IMG/VR virus record: IMGVR_UViG_3300047318_000182 | Span: 1-52,922 of that record | Direction: 5' to 3' (one strand) | DNA: 52,922 nucleotides | Origin: a virus | In this document: in pieces, positions 1 through 9,177 of the stretch | Layout: each line of letters starts with the position of its first letter | Position numbering within the stretch: the stretch's first letter is position 1 | Notes under the pieces: model-generated | Told to the model about the DNA's origin: nothing | The model's input: only the letters and a program-made list of their open reading frames with translations | Databases searched by the model: none | Position numbers and translations under genes: made by a program

Positions 1-1
1 C

Positions 2-37
2 CCATTTAGACGTGATGAGCAAATCCTAGGAAGTTAA
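2..37 (+). CDS. C-terminal end of an upstream gene (partial, uncertain)
   Basis: One plus-strand frame is open from the window edge and ends in TAA at 35-37, encoding the short tail PFRRDEQILGS, five bases before the next start codon. The other two frames also close within 33 bases, so the assignment is weak. The tight spacing and the AGGAAG ribosome binding site for the next gene, which sits inside this tail, fit an operon. Confidence 0.3.
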   Translation, partial: PFRRDEQILGS

Positions 38-41
38 TAAA

Positions 42-245
42 ATGGTAATTTCATATCCTTTTGGTAAAAAATCTTTTAAAACTGCACCAACAGCAAAAGG
101 CGGTGGTAGGAGTCGCGGCGGATCATGGTCCATTGATCCACCGATTGGTTCACTCCCCGCTGGTTACGCCTATGTCATTGACGATTCCACTCCTCCAAAT
201 TACCTCATCGATGATGAAGGTAATTATGTAATTCAGGAAATTTAA
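42..245 (+). CDS. Small 'YPFGK' protein preceding tailspike 1
   Basis: This 67-residue protein is not recognised as a named family. It starts MVISYPFGKK, followed by a basic, Gly-rich stretch (about residues 10-28) and a C-terminal half rich in Asp, Tyr and Pro. The N-terminus matches that of the small protein at 16280-16450 (MPVTYPFGKL), and both lie directly upstream of a beta-helical tailspike gene. That placement suggests an adaptor, chaperone or head-fibre-like partner of the spike, which is inference. An AGGAAG ribosome binding site lies about 10 bases before the ATG, and the tailspike starts 2 bases after the stop. Confidence 0.7.
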   Translation: MVISYPFGKKSFKTAPTAKGGGRSRGGSWSIDPPIGSLPAGYAYVIDDSTPPNYLIDDEGNYVIQEI

Positions 246-247
246 AC

Positions 248-1954
248 ATGGCCGTAGTTCCAGTTATAAATGCAAAAGACTTGTTAAGTAATTTAACGGG
301 GAAAATTGATTTCTTCAGCGGCGATGATTTATCAGCCGCTTTAGCTGCGATGTCGGCTAAGAAAATCCCACTAGTAATTCAAGACCCCCTAGTTTTATCT
401 AGCGGCTTAAATGTTTCTGGTTGGTGTGACATCAGAACTGAAGGTAAAGGAAGTATTGTATTTACTGGAACAGAGGGCGTCAAAGTTACAAACACTTACC
501 AGCAGATTACTACATTCTCCGCAACTTCGTTAGTTAGGTATCCTACATCCACTGGAGCTTATGTATCTACCATAACTGTGGCTAGTAATTCTAATATAGC
601 TGCTAAGGATGTTTTGTACATTAAGGATAGTACAGCCTTCTATGCCAACGATAGCACTGGCAATCCAGTATACGTGGCAGAATACTTTAGAGTATTAAAA
701 GTATCTGGAACCACGATCTATCTAGAAGGTAGAATTAGAGATGCCATGACGAGTGGCACGGTTTATAAAGTAGATCAAAATAAATGCTCTATTAAAGGAT
801 CGTTTGCTGGGGATCAGATCACCAAAAGGAACGTTATTCAACTTGATTATTGTGTCGATCCAACTGTTGATGTGGTCATTGACGGAAATTGTCACGTCGG
901 TCTCTTCCTCCGCTCCTGCTATCTTGGTAATTACACCGTTAAGACCAAAAACTTGAAGGACGACCCAAACTCCAATCCACAAAATCTAGGATATGGTGTT
1001 GTTGCTTACGGTGCTTGTAAAGGTGGTAGAGTTTTTGTTCACGCCGAAAGTGTTCGTCATGCTTATACTGACGGTATGTGGAACGGTCAAGATCTAAACG
1101 CTGGTGTGGCATTAGATATGACTATCTCTGGTGTAGCTGTTTCTTGCACCGCAGCGGCTTGGGATACTCACCCGTATTCTGATGGAGCTAGATTCGAAAA
1201 CATCCGCGTCATTAATATTCATAATGATGATTTCCAAACCGCTCTTGGTGGCACAGCCTCGGTCCAGATTCGTGGCACTAATGTGACTATCGATGGCCTT
1301 GATACGGATGAAAATATTGGTATCACTTACGATGTATATGCCTATAGAGATAGTGAAACTGTGGTGCAGAATGTCCGTCACCGGAACAGAATTTCTGGTG
1401 CATTAGCTGGTAGTTATGTTAACGAACTGGTAACTTTCAGATTCTTCTCTAAACAAGGTGCGGGAGCCCATAAGTTCCGAGCATTTAATGTAGATGGCTT
1501 CTATATTAAATATGAAACCACTATAGATGATGAGTACATTGGATGCCGTCTAGATTGGGGTAAGACCACAGGCGGATGGCCTTCATCACCTTCTTCAGGA
1601 GGATACCATCAATTCCATAACTGTGTAATCACCAATCCAGTAAATATGAGTCTCGGTGCTAATGATGAGTGGCGGATTTACGATTCCACGATTAAGCCTA
1701 GCACAGCAAAAAGTTTTAACTGTGCCACCGGCACTAAATTAACCGCTATTAGAGCAACCATCGACTGTCTATTGACGGGCGGTAACGTGCCTAATGCCGC
1801 TTTTGCTTATGCCACAGCCGGAGTTACTTCTGTAACCTTAACCTACGCCCATTTATCGGTCTTAGACGGAAGGGCCGAAGGAACCCTAGTAGCTTTTTCT
1901 GATCAAACAGGCGGCGGCTTAACTCTGACTAAAAAGAATATCGCTATAACCTAA
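248..1954 (+). CDS. Tailspike / receptor-binding protein 1 (beta-helix)
   Basis: A 568-residue protein. The N-terminus (about 1-60) looks like a short attachment region. The rest has the repetitive short beta-strand and turn pattern, rich in Asn, Gly, Thr and Val, seen in right-handed beta-helix (pectate-lyase-like) tailspikes, for example around residues 200-440. Such proteins bind and often cleave surface polysaccharide; no catalytic residues can be assigned here. It follows the small YPFGK gene by 2 bases and is followed by a long inverted repeat. A second, divergent spike lies at 16443-17984, so the phage may carry two receptor specificities. The beta-helix call is from pattern only. Confidence 0.7.
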   Translation: MAVVPVINAKDLLSNLTGKIDFFSGDDLSAALAAMSAKKIPLVIQDPLVLSSGLNVSGWCDIRTEGKGSIVFTGTEGVKVTNTYQQITTFSATSLVRYPTSTGAYVSTITVASNSNIAAKDVLYIKDSTAFYANDSTGNPVYVAEYFRVLKVSGTTIYLEGRIRDAMTSGTVYKVDQNKCSIKGSFAGDQITKRNVIQLDYCVDPTVDVVIDGNCHVGLFLRSCYLGNYTVKTKNLKDDPNSNPQNLGYGVVAYGACKGGRVFVHAESVRHAYTDGMWNGQDLNAGVALDMTISGVAVSCTAAAWDTHPYSDGARFENIRVINIHNDDFQTALGGTASVQIRGTNVTIDGLDTDENIGITYDVYAYRDSETVVQNVRHRNRISGALAGSYVNELVTFRFFSKQGAGAHKFRAFNVDGFYIKYETTIDDEYIGCRLDWGKTTGGWPSSPSSGGYHQFHNCVITNPVNMSLGANDEWRIYDSTIKPSTAKSFNCATGTKLTAIRATIDCLLTGGNVPNAAFAYATAGVTSVTLTYAHLSVLDGRAEGTLVAFSDQTGGGLTLTKKNIAIT

Positions 1955-1983
1955 CCTCTATCCTCGCTTATTAAACCGCTTAT

Positions 1984-2036
1984 TTAGTCCAGAATTTTAA
2001 ATCATTTTTATTAAGTGATTTAAAATTCTGGACTAA
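1984..2036. repeat. 21-bp perfect inverted repeat, possible terminator
   Basis: The arms at 1984-2004 and 2016-2036 are perfect reverse complements around an 11-base loop, and are AT-rich apart from a GTCC/GGAC segment. It lies after tailspike 1 and just upstream of the tail tube promoter. A short T-run (2040-2045) follows, so it could end transcription from the left, but the length and perfection of the arms are unusual for a terminator. Confidence 0.6.
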
Positions 2037-2047
2037 TCACTTTTTAC

Positions 2048-2076
2048 TTGACTTTTTTTAATAAATGTAGTATTAT
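2048..2076 (+). promoter_or_regulatory. Sigma70-type promoter for the tail tube gene
   Basis: TTGACT (2048-2053) and TATTAT (2071-2076) are separated by 17 bases of AT-rich spacer. The sequence resembles the promoter at 16215-16242 across the -35, spacer and -10. It would start a transcript about 60 bases before the tail tube start codon. Confidence 0.75.
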
Positions 2077-2142
2077 GCTCAAACACTAAAAGTTAATGGG
2101 CCACTCAAGAAGCCCAATTAAAATAATTTGGAGATTTAACTA

Positions 2143-3990
2143 GTGGCTAACTTTTCTGATAGCAACCGCGCCGGTATTAGACTTATTCAAGAGAATAATC
2201 TAACGTGGGGCGTAAGCCCAACATCCGGTAAGACACGTGAAATTCGTATCACGTCCTCATCCCTAGCAGCTGAAAAAGAAACTGTAGTTTCTGACGAACT
2301 CCGTTCCGACCGTATGGTTAGTTCGGTCGTTGAAGTTGCTGCCTCAACCACTGGCGATATTAATTACGAATTTAGCGCCGGTTCGCATGACATTCTGATG
2401 CAAGCCTTCTTGCTCGGCCTTTGGACCAGACCAATGGAGTTTGATTACTTCAAGGGGACTAACGTTTCATGGGGCACTACGAGTCGCATCGATATTGCTG
2501 GTGGCGATTATCGTGATTACTTCGTCGTGGGTCGCCGCCTCAAGACAACTGGTTTTGCTAACCCGCTAAATAACAAATACGTAGAAGTCGCTTCACTTGC
2601 TTTCGCCAGCGGTGTTACTCAAGTTACTGTAACAACTGCCACTGCTGTAGTTGAAGCAGGTTCCGCTTATACAAAGGTGCAAGATGCCAACGATGTCGTT
2701 ATTCTTAATAACACTACTATTCGGTTCGGAACTGGCAGCGCTGCTACAATCGATTCAAATGGTACAAATGCTTTCGCTTCTGCCATCGCAGCTGGAAACC
2801 TCGTATCGGGTCAGAACATTTATGTAGATAATGCTTCAGGCCGTGAAACAGGCACATTCGGATTTGCGACTAACGCGGCTGACAACGACACGTTCACGGT
2901 ATATGACGGCGTTAATTCTGTAATCTTTGAATTAGATAGCGGTACTGGTGTTACTTTCGGTAATCAGAGTGTTACTCTTGGAGGCTCCGGCACTATCACA
3001 GCTACCAATCTCGCTGCTGCGATCAACGCGGCTCGCGTAGACGGTAGACTTAAAGTTAAAGCTACTTCGTCAACCACAACCGTAACCGTTACCAACCTTC
3101 AGCGTTCCGGTGGAACACTTTCTAAAGTTTCAACGAACGGAACTGTATCTAACTTTGCCGGTGGTATTGCTGGTTCTGGTGGCTTCTTTAAAATCCTCGC
3201 CGTAACTGACGACGTTCTCACAGTTTCGCCCGCTCCTGCAACGGATGCAAACGGTTCTACCCTTGCCGTAACGATTAAGGGCTCAATGCTTCGTAACCCT
3301 GATGGTACAGGCTCATTGCCGCACCAGCAAATCGTGGCTCAGAGCTTTACCGCTGAAACAGCGTTTAACGACGTGAATCAGTTCTTTGTCCACAACGGTC
3401 TCCGTGTCGGTTCATTCTCTATGGATGTTAGCACTGGTGCTATCGTTACAGGAACTTACACGTTCGAAGGTAAAGAAACCAAGCGTCAGATCACTAATAC
3501 GACTAAGCTTGGCGCTTCACCATTTACCCCACTTCGTACCACTGGTACTGAAGTCATGAACTCAACCACTAACGTTGGTTCAATTGAAAAAGACGGTGTT
3601 GAACTCGCTTCAGCGCTTCAGTCAATTTCAATCGAGGGTGATGCTACGCTTCGTCAGCAACCAGCTGTTGGTTCTAAGTTTGCCCGTGGTATCGGTACTG
3701 GACGTTTCAACCTAACCGGAACTGTTACGGCTTACTTCGAAAACGGTACGCTCTATGACGACTTCATCAACCACGAAACTACGTCACTAGCTTTTAAATT
3801 TACAGACATTGATGGCAATACTTACAAGTATACCCTCCCAGCTGTTAAGTTCTCAAGCGACACGATTGCCCCATCTGGTATCGACCAAGACGTTGTTGAA
3901 CCCCTTGAATTCATGGCGTTCCGCGACGGCTCAACCGGCACAATGTTCCAGATCGACCGTTGGAGCGATGTTACTAACGTCTCCGTTTAA
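2143..3990 (+). CDS. Major tail (tail tube) protein
   Basis: A 615-residue protein starting at GTG with a GGAG ribosome binding site about 10 bases upstream. The N-terminal region reads like siphovirus tube proteins of the Phage_tube_2 type: SNRAGIRLIQE, then TWGVSP, SDELRSDRM and a TGDINYEFSAGSHD segment. The C-terminal part (about 400-615) continues the tube fold with TGTYTFEGKE and FTDIDGNTYKY. The middle (about 180-350) contains a Thr/Ala/Gly-rich insert around FTVYDGVNSVIFEL and LAAAINAARVDG that makes the protein larger than usual tube proteins and may decorate the tail surface (inference). It has its own strong promoter and is followed by a terminator, as expected for a highly expressed structural gene. 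Confidence 0.85.
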   Translation: MANFSDSNRAGIRLIQENNLTWGVSPTSGKTREIRITSSSLAAEKETVVSDELRSDRMVSSVVEVAASTTGDINYEFSAGSHDILMQAFLLGLWTRPMEFDYFKGTNVSWGTTSRIDIAGGDYRDYFVVGRRLKTTGFANPLNNKYVEVASLAFASGVTQVTVTTATAVVEAGSAYTKVQDANDVVILNNTTIRFGTGSAATIDSNGTNAFASAIAAGNLVSGQNIYVDNASGRETGTFGFATNAADNDTFTVYDGVNSVIFELDSGTGVTFGNQSVTLGGSGTITATNLAAAINAARVDGRLKVKATSSTTTVTVTNLQRSGGTLSKVSTNGTVSNFAGGIAGSGGFFKILAVTDDVLTVSPAPATDANGSTLAVTIKGSMLRNPDGTGSLPHQQIVAQSFTAETAFNDVNQFFVHNGLRVGSFSMDVSTGAIVTGTYTFEGKETKRQITNTTKLGASPFTPLRTTGTEVMNSTTNVGSIEKDGVELASALQSISIEGDATLRQQPAVGSKFARGIGTGRFNLTGTVTAYFENGTLYDDFINHETTSLAFKFTDIDGNTYKYTLPAVKFSSDTIAPSGIDQDVVEPLEFMAFRDGSTGTMFQIDRWSDVTNVSV

Positions 3991-4022
3991 AAATTTTAAT
4001 CAAGCAATTGATTAAATGATGG

Positions 4023-4052
4023 AATGGCGGTGGTTGTCGGGACGCCGCCATT
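4023..4052 (+). terminator. Rho-independent terminator after the tail tube gene
   Basis: AATGGCGG (4023-4030) pairs with CCGCCATT (4045-4052), followed by TTATTT. It probably reduces read-through from the abundant tube transcript into the chaperone and tape measure genes. Confidence 0.7.
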
Positions 4053-4106
4053 TTATTTCTCACTAACCGTAATCCCGACTTACAAAAAAACAAAAGGTAT
4101 CCCGAT

Positions 4107-4505
4107 ATGAAATTTTCTGAATTTGCTACTGATATTGAATCTGAAGAAGACGGCAAGTGGTTCGAACTTGGCGGCGGCACAAAGATTAAACTGCGCTCGT
4201 TCCAGAGCAAGAAGTCTCAAGACGTTCGCGAAGCTCTAGAAGCCCCCTATCTTGCCCTTAAGCGCAGCGGTAAAGGTATTCCGCAGTCCGATCAAGAAAC
4301 CCTTCTAATTAGGCAGATGGCTCAAGCCATTATTGCTGGCTGGGAAGGCTTTAAGGACGATGACGATAATGACGTTAAGTTCTCTGCCAAAGTTGCGGAA
4401 GAAAAATTAGCTACTTATCGTGAATTCCGTAACCTCGTAGCCAAGCTCGTTACAGATGACGACGCGTTCAAGATTCAGGCCAAGGATGACGCGGTAAAAA
4501 ACTAA
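4107..4505 (+). CDS. Tail assembly chaperone, short form (lambda gpG-like)
   Basis: A 132-residue acidic protein located between tail tube and tape measure, the standard position of the lambda G gene. It begins MKFSEFATDIESEEDGKW and contains a helical segment around KSQDVREALEAPYLALK. Its last codons run through the slippery heptamer A AAA AAC at 4496-4502 and end at the TAA two codons on. In phage tails this short form coats the tape measure during assembly with a minority frameshifted form. Identity is by position and by the frameshift site, since sequence conservation in this family is low. Confidence 0.85.
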   Translation: MKFSEFATDIESEEDGKWFELGGGTKIKLRSFQSKKSQDVREALEAPYLALKRSGKGIPQSDQETLLIRQMAQAIIAGWEGFKDDDDNDVKFSAKVAEEKLATYREFRNLVAKLVTDDDAFKIQAKDDAVKN

Positions 4506-4900
4506 CACAGCGACTCACTTTCTTCTTAACAAAAACGGTCCATCAGCGCTCCAAAGCGGATCGTGAATGGATCAAAAGACTTAAAGAAGAAAAAGGTGAA
4601 GTCGCGGTTGACGAAACACAAGAAGAGGGGCCTCCTTTATTTGAAGATTTAATTTGGGTTTGGGACGGATTTCTAATCCTATCTAATTCAAGACCAGTCG
4701 GAATGAACGGGCCTCTCCATATAACTTTCTCTGAAATAAATCATTACTGTAATATTTATGGAATAGAAAGTTACAATAAAAAAGTTGATTTTGCGGATTA
4801 CGTCAAAACTTTAGATAATCTTTGGATCGAAGATTATTACGAAAAAGAAAAGAAGCGTAAGAAGGCAGAAGAAACGGCCAACAAAAATAAGAAGAAATAA
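4107..4900 (+). CDS. Tail assembly chaperone, -1 frameshifted long form (lambda gpGT-like)
   Basis: A -1 slip on A AAA AAC moves ribosomes into the frame starting with CTA at 4502, which is open to TAA at 4898-4900. The extension adds 132 residues to the 132 of the short form, for about 264 in all. The extension has FEDLIWVWDGFL and ends in a Lys/Glu-rich coiled tail. It has no good start codon of its own near its beginning; the first in-frame ATG is at 4703, well inside conserved-looking sequence. Its stop lies 2 bases before the tape measure start. This is the gpG/gpGT arrangement of siphoviruses and the long form is expected to recruit the tape measure protein. Confidence 0.85.
4496..4502 (+). 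other. Programmed -1 frameshift slippery site
   Basis: AAAAAAC is positioned in the zero frame as A AAA AAC, a heptamer known to be efficient in bacteria. The zero-frame stop follows immediately, and the -1 frame stays open for 132 codons. No clear downstream stimulatory stem was seen by eye. Confidence 0.85.
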
Positions 4901-4902
4901 TA

Positions 4903-7900
4903 ATGGCAGACACATTTAGCCTCCGCTTCGAAATTGACGCCTCCCGCGCCGAAGCGGGGGCTAAAAAGTTTACCACTGCTATTAATAACGTTACTAAGTC
5001 CCTCGACGGTTTAGACGCTAAGGGCGAAGCTGCATTCTCCAAACTTATGGGAGCCAGCACTGGAAACTTTAGTAAACTAGCTAAAGACCTTGGCAAGCTG
5101 AATGATGTTAAAATCAATCCAGCTGCGGTTAAAAATATCAATAGCCTTGGCACTGCTTTCAGAAACTTGAAAGCCCCAAGCCCTGCGCTTATTAAAAATA
5201 TTACAAATTTCGCCACTGTAATCCCGGCCCTGCTAAACAGTTTCAATGTTAGCGGGAACTTTGCCGATTCTGTTAATAAAATTAGCACCGCGTTAAACGG
5301 TCTTAAAATCCCAAGCGCTAAGAAGCTTGAGGGTTTGAGAACGTTTGCTGATGGTTTAAAAGCTATCGCTCCTTCGTTAAAAATCGTAGGCAATTTCGGC
5401 AACATCGAAAAGCTTGGAACGGCTATGGGAGCTTTCAGAGCCCCATCTGAAAAAGCTGTAGCCAATATGAGAGCATTTTTTAATGCTTTAAATAACAGCG
5501 GCGCAAAAGCCTCAATCAGTGGTTCTCTCGTAAGTGGGATTGTTAACCTTAGCTCTGCCATGGGTGGATTAAAAAGCCCAAGCGGCACTGCTGTTAAAAA
5601 CCTACGCGATCTATTTGCTACACTGGCTACGTTCAAGCCAGTTAGTGGCACATCTTCCATTGCTAATATTACAGCGGCGTTTTCAGGCTTCAAAGGCCCA
5701 ACTGCGGCTCAGACCAAAAATCTACGCGACTTCGTTACCATGTTAGGGAGTTTGAAAGTTCCTGCTAATGTGGGTCAAATTGCGTCTTATCTTGAAAGAA
5801 TTGGCCAAGCCGCGACTCGTGCCAACGGCTATCTTCATAATTTTAGAAGCAACTTAAACGGCATTGGTTTTGGTAACGTAAGTCAGGGTGCCCAAGGACT
5901 AACAACGAACCTTCGTGGCCTTGAGAATGCCTTCTCTGGCACGTTCCAAGCCGCGTCGGTGTTCCGCACCCTCATCGGCTCAATCACGCTTGGCACTCTG
6001 TCTAAAGCCCTTTATGACGCTAACACGAATTTTAATGCGTTCAAGTCTACTCTACTCGCTGTCAATAACGGCGACTTAAAAGCTACTGGCGAAGAAATGC
6101 GGTACACCGAAGATATGGCTAATCGCCTTGGCCAGCGTGTGCAGGACATTCAAGAATCCTTCGGTTCATTCTCTATCTCTTCTCGTCTAGCTGGGGTTTC
6201 CACGGAACAGACCCGAAGTGTATTCGAAGCAACTATCACTGCTATGACAGTATTGCATCGTAGTTCTGATAGAACAAAACTTGCTCTACTTGCGCTTGAG
6301 CAGATGATGTCAAAAGGAACCGTAAGTAGTGAAGAGCTTAGACGCCAGCTAGGAGAGCAACTTCCCGGTGCTGTTAACTTAATGGCACGAGGTCTTAAAG
6401 TATCTACTGGTGAACTTCAAGATATGCTTAAGAAAGGCCAAGTATTAGCTGCGGATGCTCTACCTAAGTTTGCTGCTGAAGTTCAAAGAACTTTCGGCGG
6501 AAGCTTGCAATCTGCTTTGAAAAACGCAACGGCACAGTTTAACTTACTTCAGAATGCAGTATATGATCTGTTTATCATTATCGGCCAAAGCGGAACGATG
6601 GACGCTCTGTCCAAAGCTTTCGAAAGAATTAAGAACGCTATTTCTGCACCAGAATTTCTAACCTTCGCATCTCAGTTTGGTGAGAGAACAGCGAGAGTTA
6701 TCGAAGGTATGGGAACCGTTTTTGCTGGATTAATTAAAAACATTGATTTAGTAATCGGTGGGCTTAAAGTTTTATTAGCGTTAAACATCGCAAGATTTTT
6801 CACGTCATTTGGTGCTATGCTTCTTGGTAACATCGCCAACATGACGGCATGGGGTGGAGCCTTAACAAATCTTAGAATTCTTTTCACTGGCTTAGCTCCT
6901 GCCGCCGCTGGTGCAGCCACAGCCGTTGGTTTCTTCGGTAGAGCCGCAGCGGCAGCTAGCCTATTAGCTGGACCTATTGGGCTTGTTGTCACAACGCTTG
7001 GTATTCTAGGCGCGGCTTGGTATGCCAGTTCACAAAAGGGACAAGAATTTACGACAGTAGTTGATACGTCAAAAGAATCTTTAGATAGATATCAGGACTC
7101 CCTCCAAACTTTAACCATGGCTCAGCTAGTGTTGGAGCAAGAGAAGCTAGCTACAACTTTAAAAGATTTACAAACAAAAATTTCTGAAACCAGAACTGAA
7201 TATCAATCGTTGCTAACCAACGCACCATCTGGAAGACGTTGGGTAGAAGTTCAGGAATTAGCTGATCAATTGAAAAATGTTAAGGTTTATCTGGATGATA
7301 CCGGGAAGACCTACGATCAATTTATTAGAGAGTTAGGTGCTAAAAAGTTTGATACAAAGCAAGCTGATCAATTAAGGGATGCTTATCTTCGCGCTCAAAA
7401 CGCTGTGGCGATGTATGGTAAAGAGAGCGCGTATGCTCAGGAGCAAGTACAACGTCTTAATGCTGTAATGAATGGCACCACAGCGGATTCTTTTGCTGGT
7501 GAAATGGCTCAGGCCGGGAACGCGGCGGCTGGTATGGCCGAAGCTGTAGCTAATGCCGCCAATAAAGTGGTAGAAGCTAACGCCAGAATGAACTTATCTA
7601 AGGCGCAGACTTTATTAGCTGATGAATTCATTGGCGCGGCAAAGTCGCGGGTTGATGCGTTGAAAGAAATTGCCGATGAAGAAGGTAGCCTATCTGACAA
7701 AAGAGAATTAAACGCCGATATCAATAAACGTTACGATTTGACTCTGAAGAATTTGAATTCTTCAGCTAATGAGCTTCTTGGAATTAACGACAAAATGGAC
7801 ACCAAGAAGTCGGCGCAAAATTATGTCGAAAAATTCGGTTCAGATGCTGACGAAACGTCACGAAAACTTTCTAAACTTAAAGAAGATATTTCTGGTGTCA

Positions 7901-9174
7901 AGAGCTTAACTGATATAACTGATAGTCAGCGTAATAACACTATTAAAGGACTTCAAGATGAATACGATTCTTGGGTAAAATCTCAAGAGAAGAGTAAAGG
8001 CGGCGGTGGCGGTAGTGGGGGCGCTCTAGGTAAACTCCTAGACTCTGATGGTAAAGCCACGGTCCAATTCCGTAAAGAGCAAGAGCTTCTTGAAAAAGCT
8101 TTATCCAAAGGCAAAATTACACAAGATCAGTATAACGGGGCGATGGAAAACTTGAAGGCCAAGTATGCCGGGACAACGGCTGGGCTTCAAGGATTTAATG
8201 CTGAGTTTGAAGCGTTACGCAATGAACTAATGCCTTCAAATTCCGGCCTAACTGACTTTATCAACAAGCAAGCCTTGCTTCAGCAAGCCCTTGACACTGG
8301 TAAGATCAAACTTTCGGAATATACCGATCTAATGCTTCGTCTTCGTAAAGCTAATGCTGAAGCCGCATCAGGTGGTTCCGGCAATAACTTTATCGATGGT
8401 ATTAATAAAGGTCTACTTGACCTAACCAAAACCGGTGAAGATTTCACCACTGATATTGCTGGCGTGGTCTCAAACGCTTTCGGTGGTCTTGAAGATGCTT
8501 TAACTGAATGGGTCTCAACCGGCAAACTCGACTTCAAGGCACTTACTGAAAGTATCTTGAGCGATATTTCACGCCTTGTTATTCGTTACATGGTAATTCA
8601 GCCCATTATTCAAGCATTGTCTGGCATGATGGGTGGAGGATCAGGTGGAGGTCTTCTTGGCGGACTGTTAGGTGGAGGTAATTCAGGTACAAGTTTCTTC
8701 CCATCTGCACCAACTGGTGGATTATATGCTAATGGTGCTGCATTTAATTCTGGAAAAGTGGTTCCTTTTGCTAAAGGGGGCTTGACAAATAGTTCAAATA
8801 GTGGTATAGTCGCGTCTCCTACCTATTTTGAAATGTCTGGTAACAAAACCGGCTTAATGGGTGAGGCAGGGCCAGAGGCAATTATGCCACTACGGCGTGG
8901 TCCAGATGGTTCTCTTGGCGTTGCAGCAAGCGGTGCGGCTCAAGCCTCAACTAACGTTGTGGTTCAACCAAGAGTTAACGTCAACATTACTGGTGGTTCT
9001 GGTAACGCCGAAGTAGAATCCAAACAGAATCCAGATGGTAGCTTGGATATCAATGTATTGTTGGAACAGGTTAAAAGTGCTGTGGCTTCTGATGTTTCTA
9101 AGGGCGGAACACCGTTAAACAGAGCTTTTGAAACCAGATACGGTGCAAGTGCCGCCGCAGGTAATAAGAGATAA
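4903..9174 (+). CDS. Tape measure protein
   Basis: A 1423-residue protein whose length should set tail length. The N-terminal part (about 80-290) has five degenerate repeats of about 45 residues, each with a K/R-x-P-S/T turn followed by a helix like VKNLRDLF. Residues about 350-590 match the tape-measure N-terminal domain, with SSEELRRQLGEQLPGAVNLM. Hydrophobic segments lie near 610-645 and 685-710 and may enter the host membrane. The C-terminal region (about 1160-1250) resembles the lambda gpH C-terminal domain, including TGKLDFKALTESILSDISR and a Gly-rich stretch, then GEAGPEAIMPL, a common tape-measure signature. It starts 2 bases after the frameshifted chaperone. Confidence 0.95.
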   Translation: MADTFSLRFEIDASRAEAGAKKFTTAINNVTKSLDGLDAKGEAAFSKLMGASTGNFSKLAKDLGKLNDVKINPAAVKNINSLGTAFRNLKAPSPALIKNITNFATVIPALLNSFNVSGNFADSVNKISTALNGLKIPSAKKLEGLRTFADGLKAIAPSLKIVGNFGNIEKLGTAMGAFRAPSEKAVANMRAFFNALNNSGAKASISGSLVSGIVNLSSAMGGLKSPSGTAVKNLRDLFATLATFKPVSGTSSIANITAAFSGFKGPTAAQTKNLRDFVTMLGSLKVPANVGQIASYLERIGQAATRANGYLHNFRSNLNGIGFGNVSQGAQGLTTNLRGLENAFSGTFQAASVFRTLIGSITLGTLSKALYDANTNFNAFKSTLLAVNNGDLKATGEEMRYTEDMANRLGQRVQDIQESFGSFSISSRLAGVSTEQTRSVFEATITAMTVLHRSSDRTKLALLALEQMMSKGTVSSEELRRQLGEQLPGAVNLMARGLKVSTGELQDMLKKGQVLAADALPKFAAEVQRTFGGSLQSALKNATAQFNLLQNAVYDLFIIIGQSGTMDALSKAFERIKNAISAPEFLTFASQFGERTARVIEGMGTVFAGLIKNIDLVIGGLKVLLALNIARFFTSFGAMLLGNIANMTAWGGALTNLRILFTGLAPAAAGAATAVGFFGRAAAAASLLAGPIGLVVTTLGILGAAWYASSQKGQEFTTVVDTSKESLDRYQDSLQTLTMAQLVLEQEKLATTLKDLQTKISETRTEYQSLLTNAPSGRRWVEVQELADQLKNVKVYLDDTGKTYDQFIRELGAKKFDTKQADQLRDAYLRAQNAVAMYGKESAYAQEQVQRLNAVMNGTTADSFAGEMAQAGNAAAGMAEAVANAANKVVEANARMNLSKAQTLLADEFIGAAKSRVDALKEIADEEGSLSDKRELNADINKRYDLTLKNLNSSANELLGINDKMDTKKSAQNYVEKFGSDADETSRKLSKLKEDISGVKSLTDITDSQRNNTIKGLQDEYDSWVKSQEKSKGGGGGSGGALGKLLDSDGKATVQFRKEQELLEKALSKGKITQDQYNGAMENLKAKYAGTTAGLQGFNAEFEALRNELMPSNSGLTDFINKQALLQQALDTGKIKLSEYTDLMLRLRKANAEAASGGSGNNFIDGINKGLLDLTKTGEDFTTDIAGVVSNAFGGLEDALTEWVSTGKLDFKALTESILSDISRLVIRYMVIQPIIQALSGMMGGGSGGGLLGGLLGGGNSGTSFFPSAPTGGLYANGAAFNSGKVVPFAKGGLTNSSNSGIVASPTYFEMSGNKTGLMGEAGPEAIMPLRRGPDGSLGVAASGAAQASTNVVVQPRVNVNITGGSGNAEVESKQNPDGSLDINVLLEQVKSAVASDVSKGGTPLNRAFETRYGASAAAGNKR

Positions 9175-9177
9175 TTG

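Noticed and set aside
4803-5693. Long open frame on the minus strand (296 codons)
   Set aside because: It lies opposite the tape measure and chaperone genes, has low-complexity hydrophobic content without domains, and no promoter or ribosome binding site was seen. It is a shadow of the coding strand.
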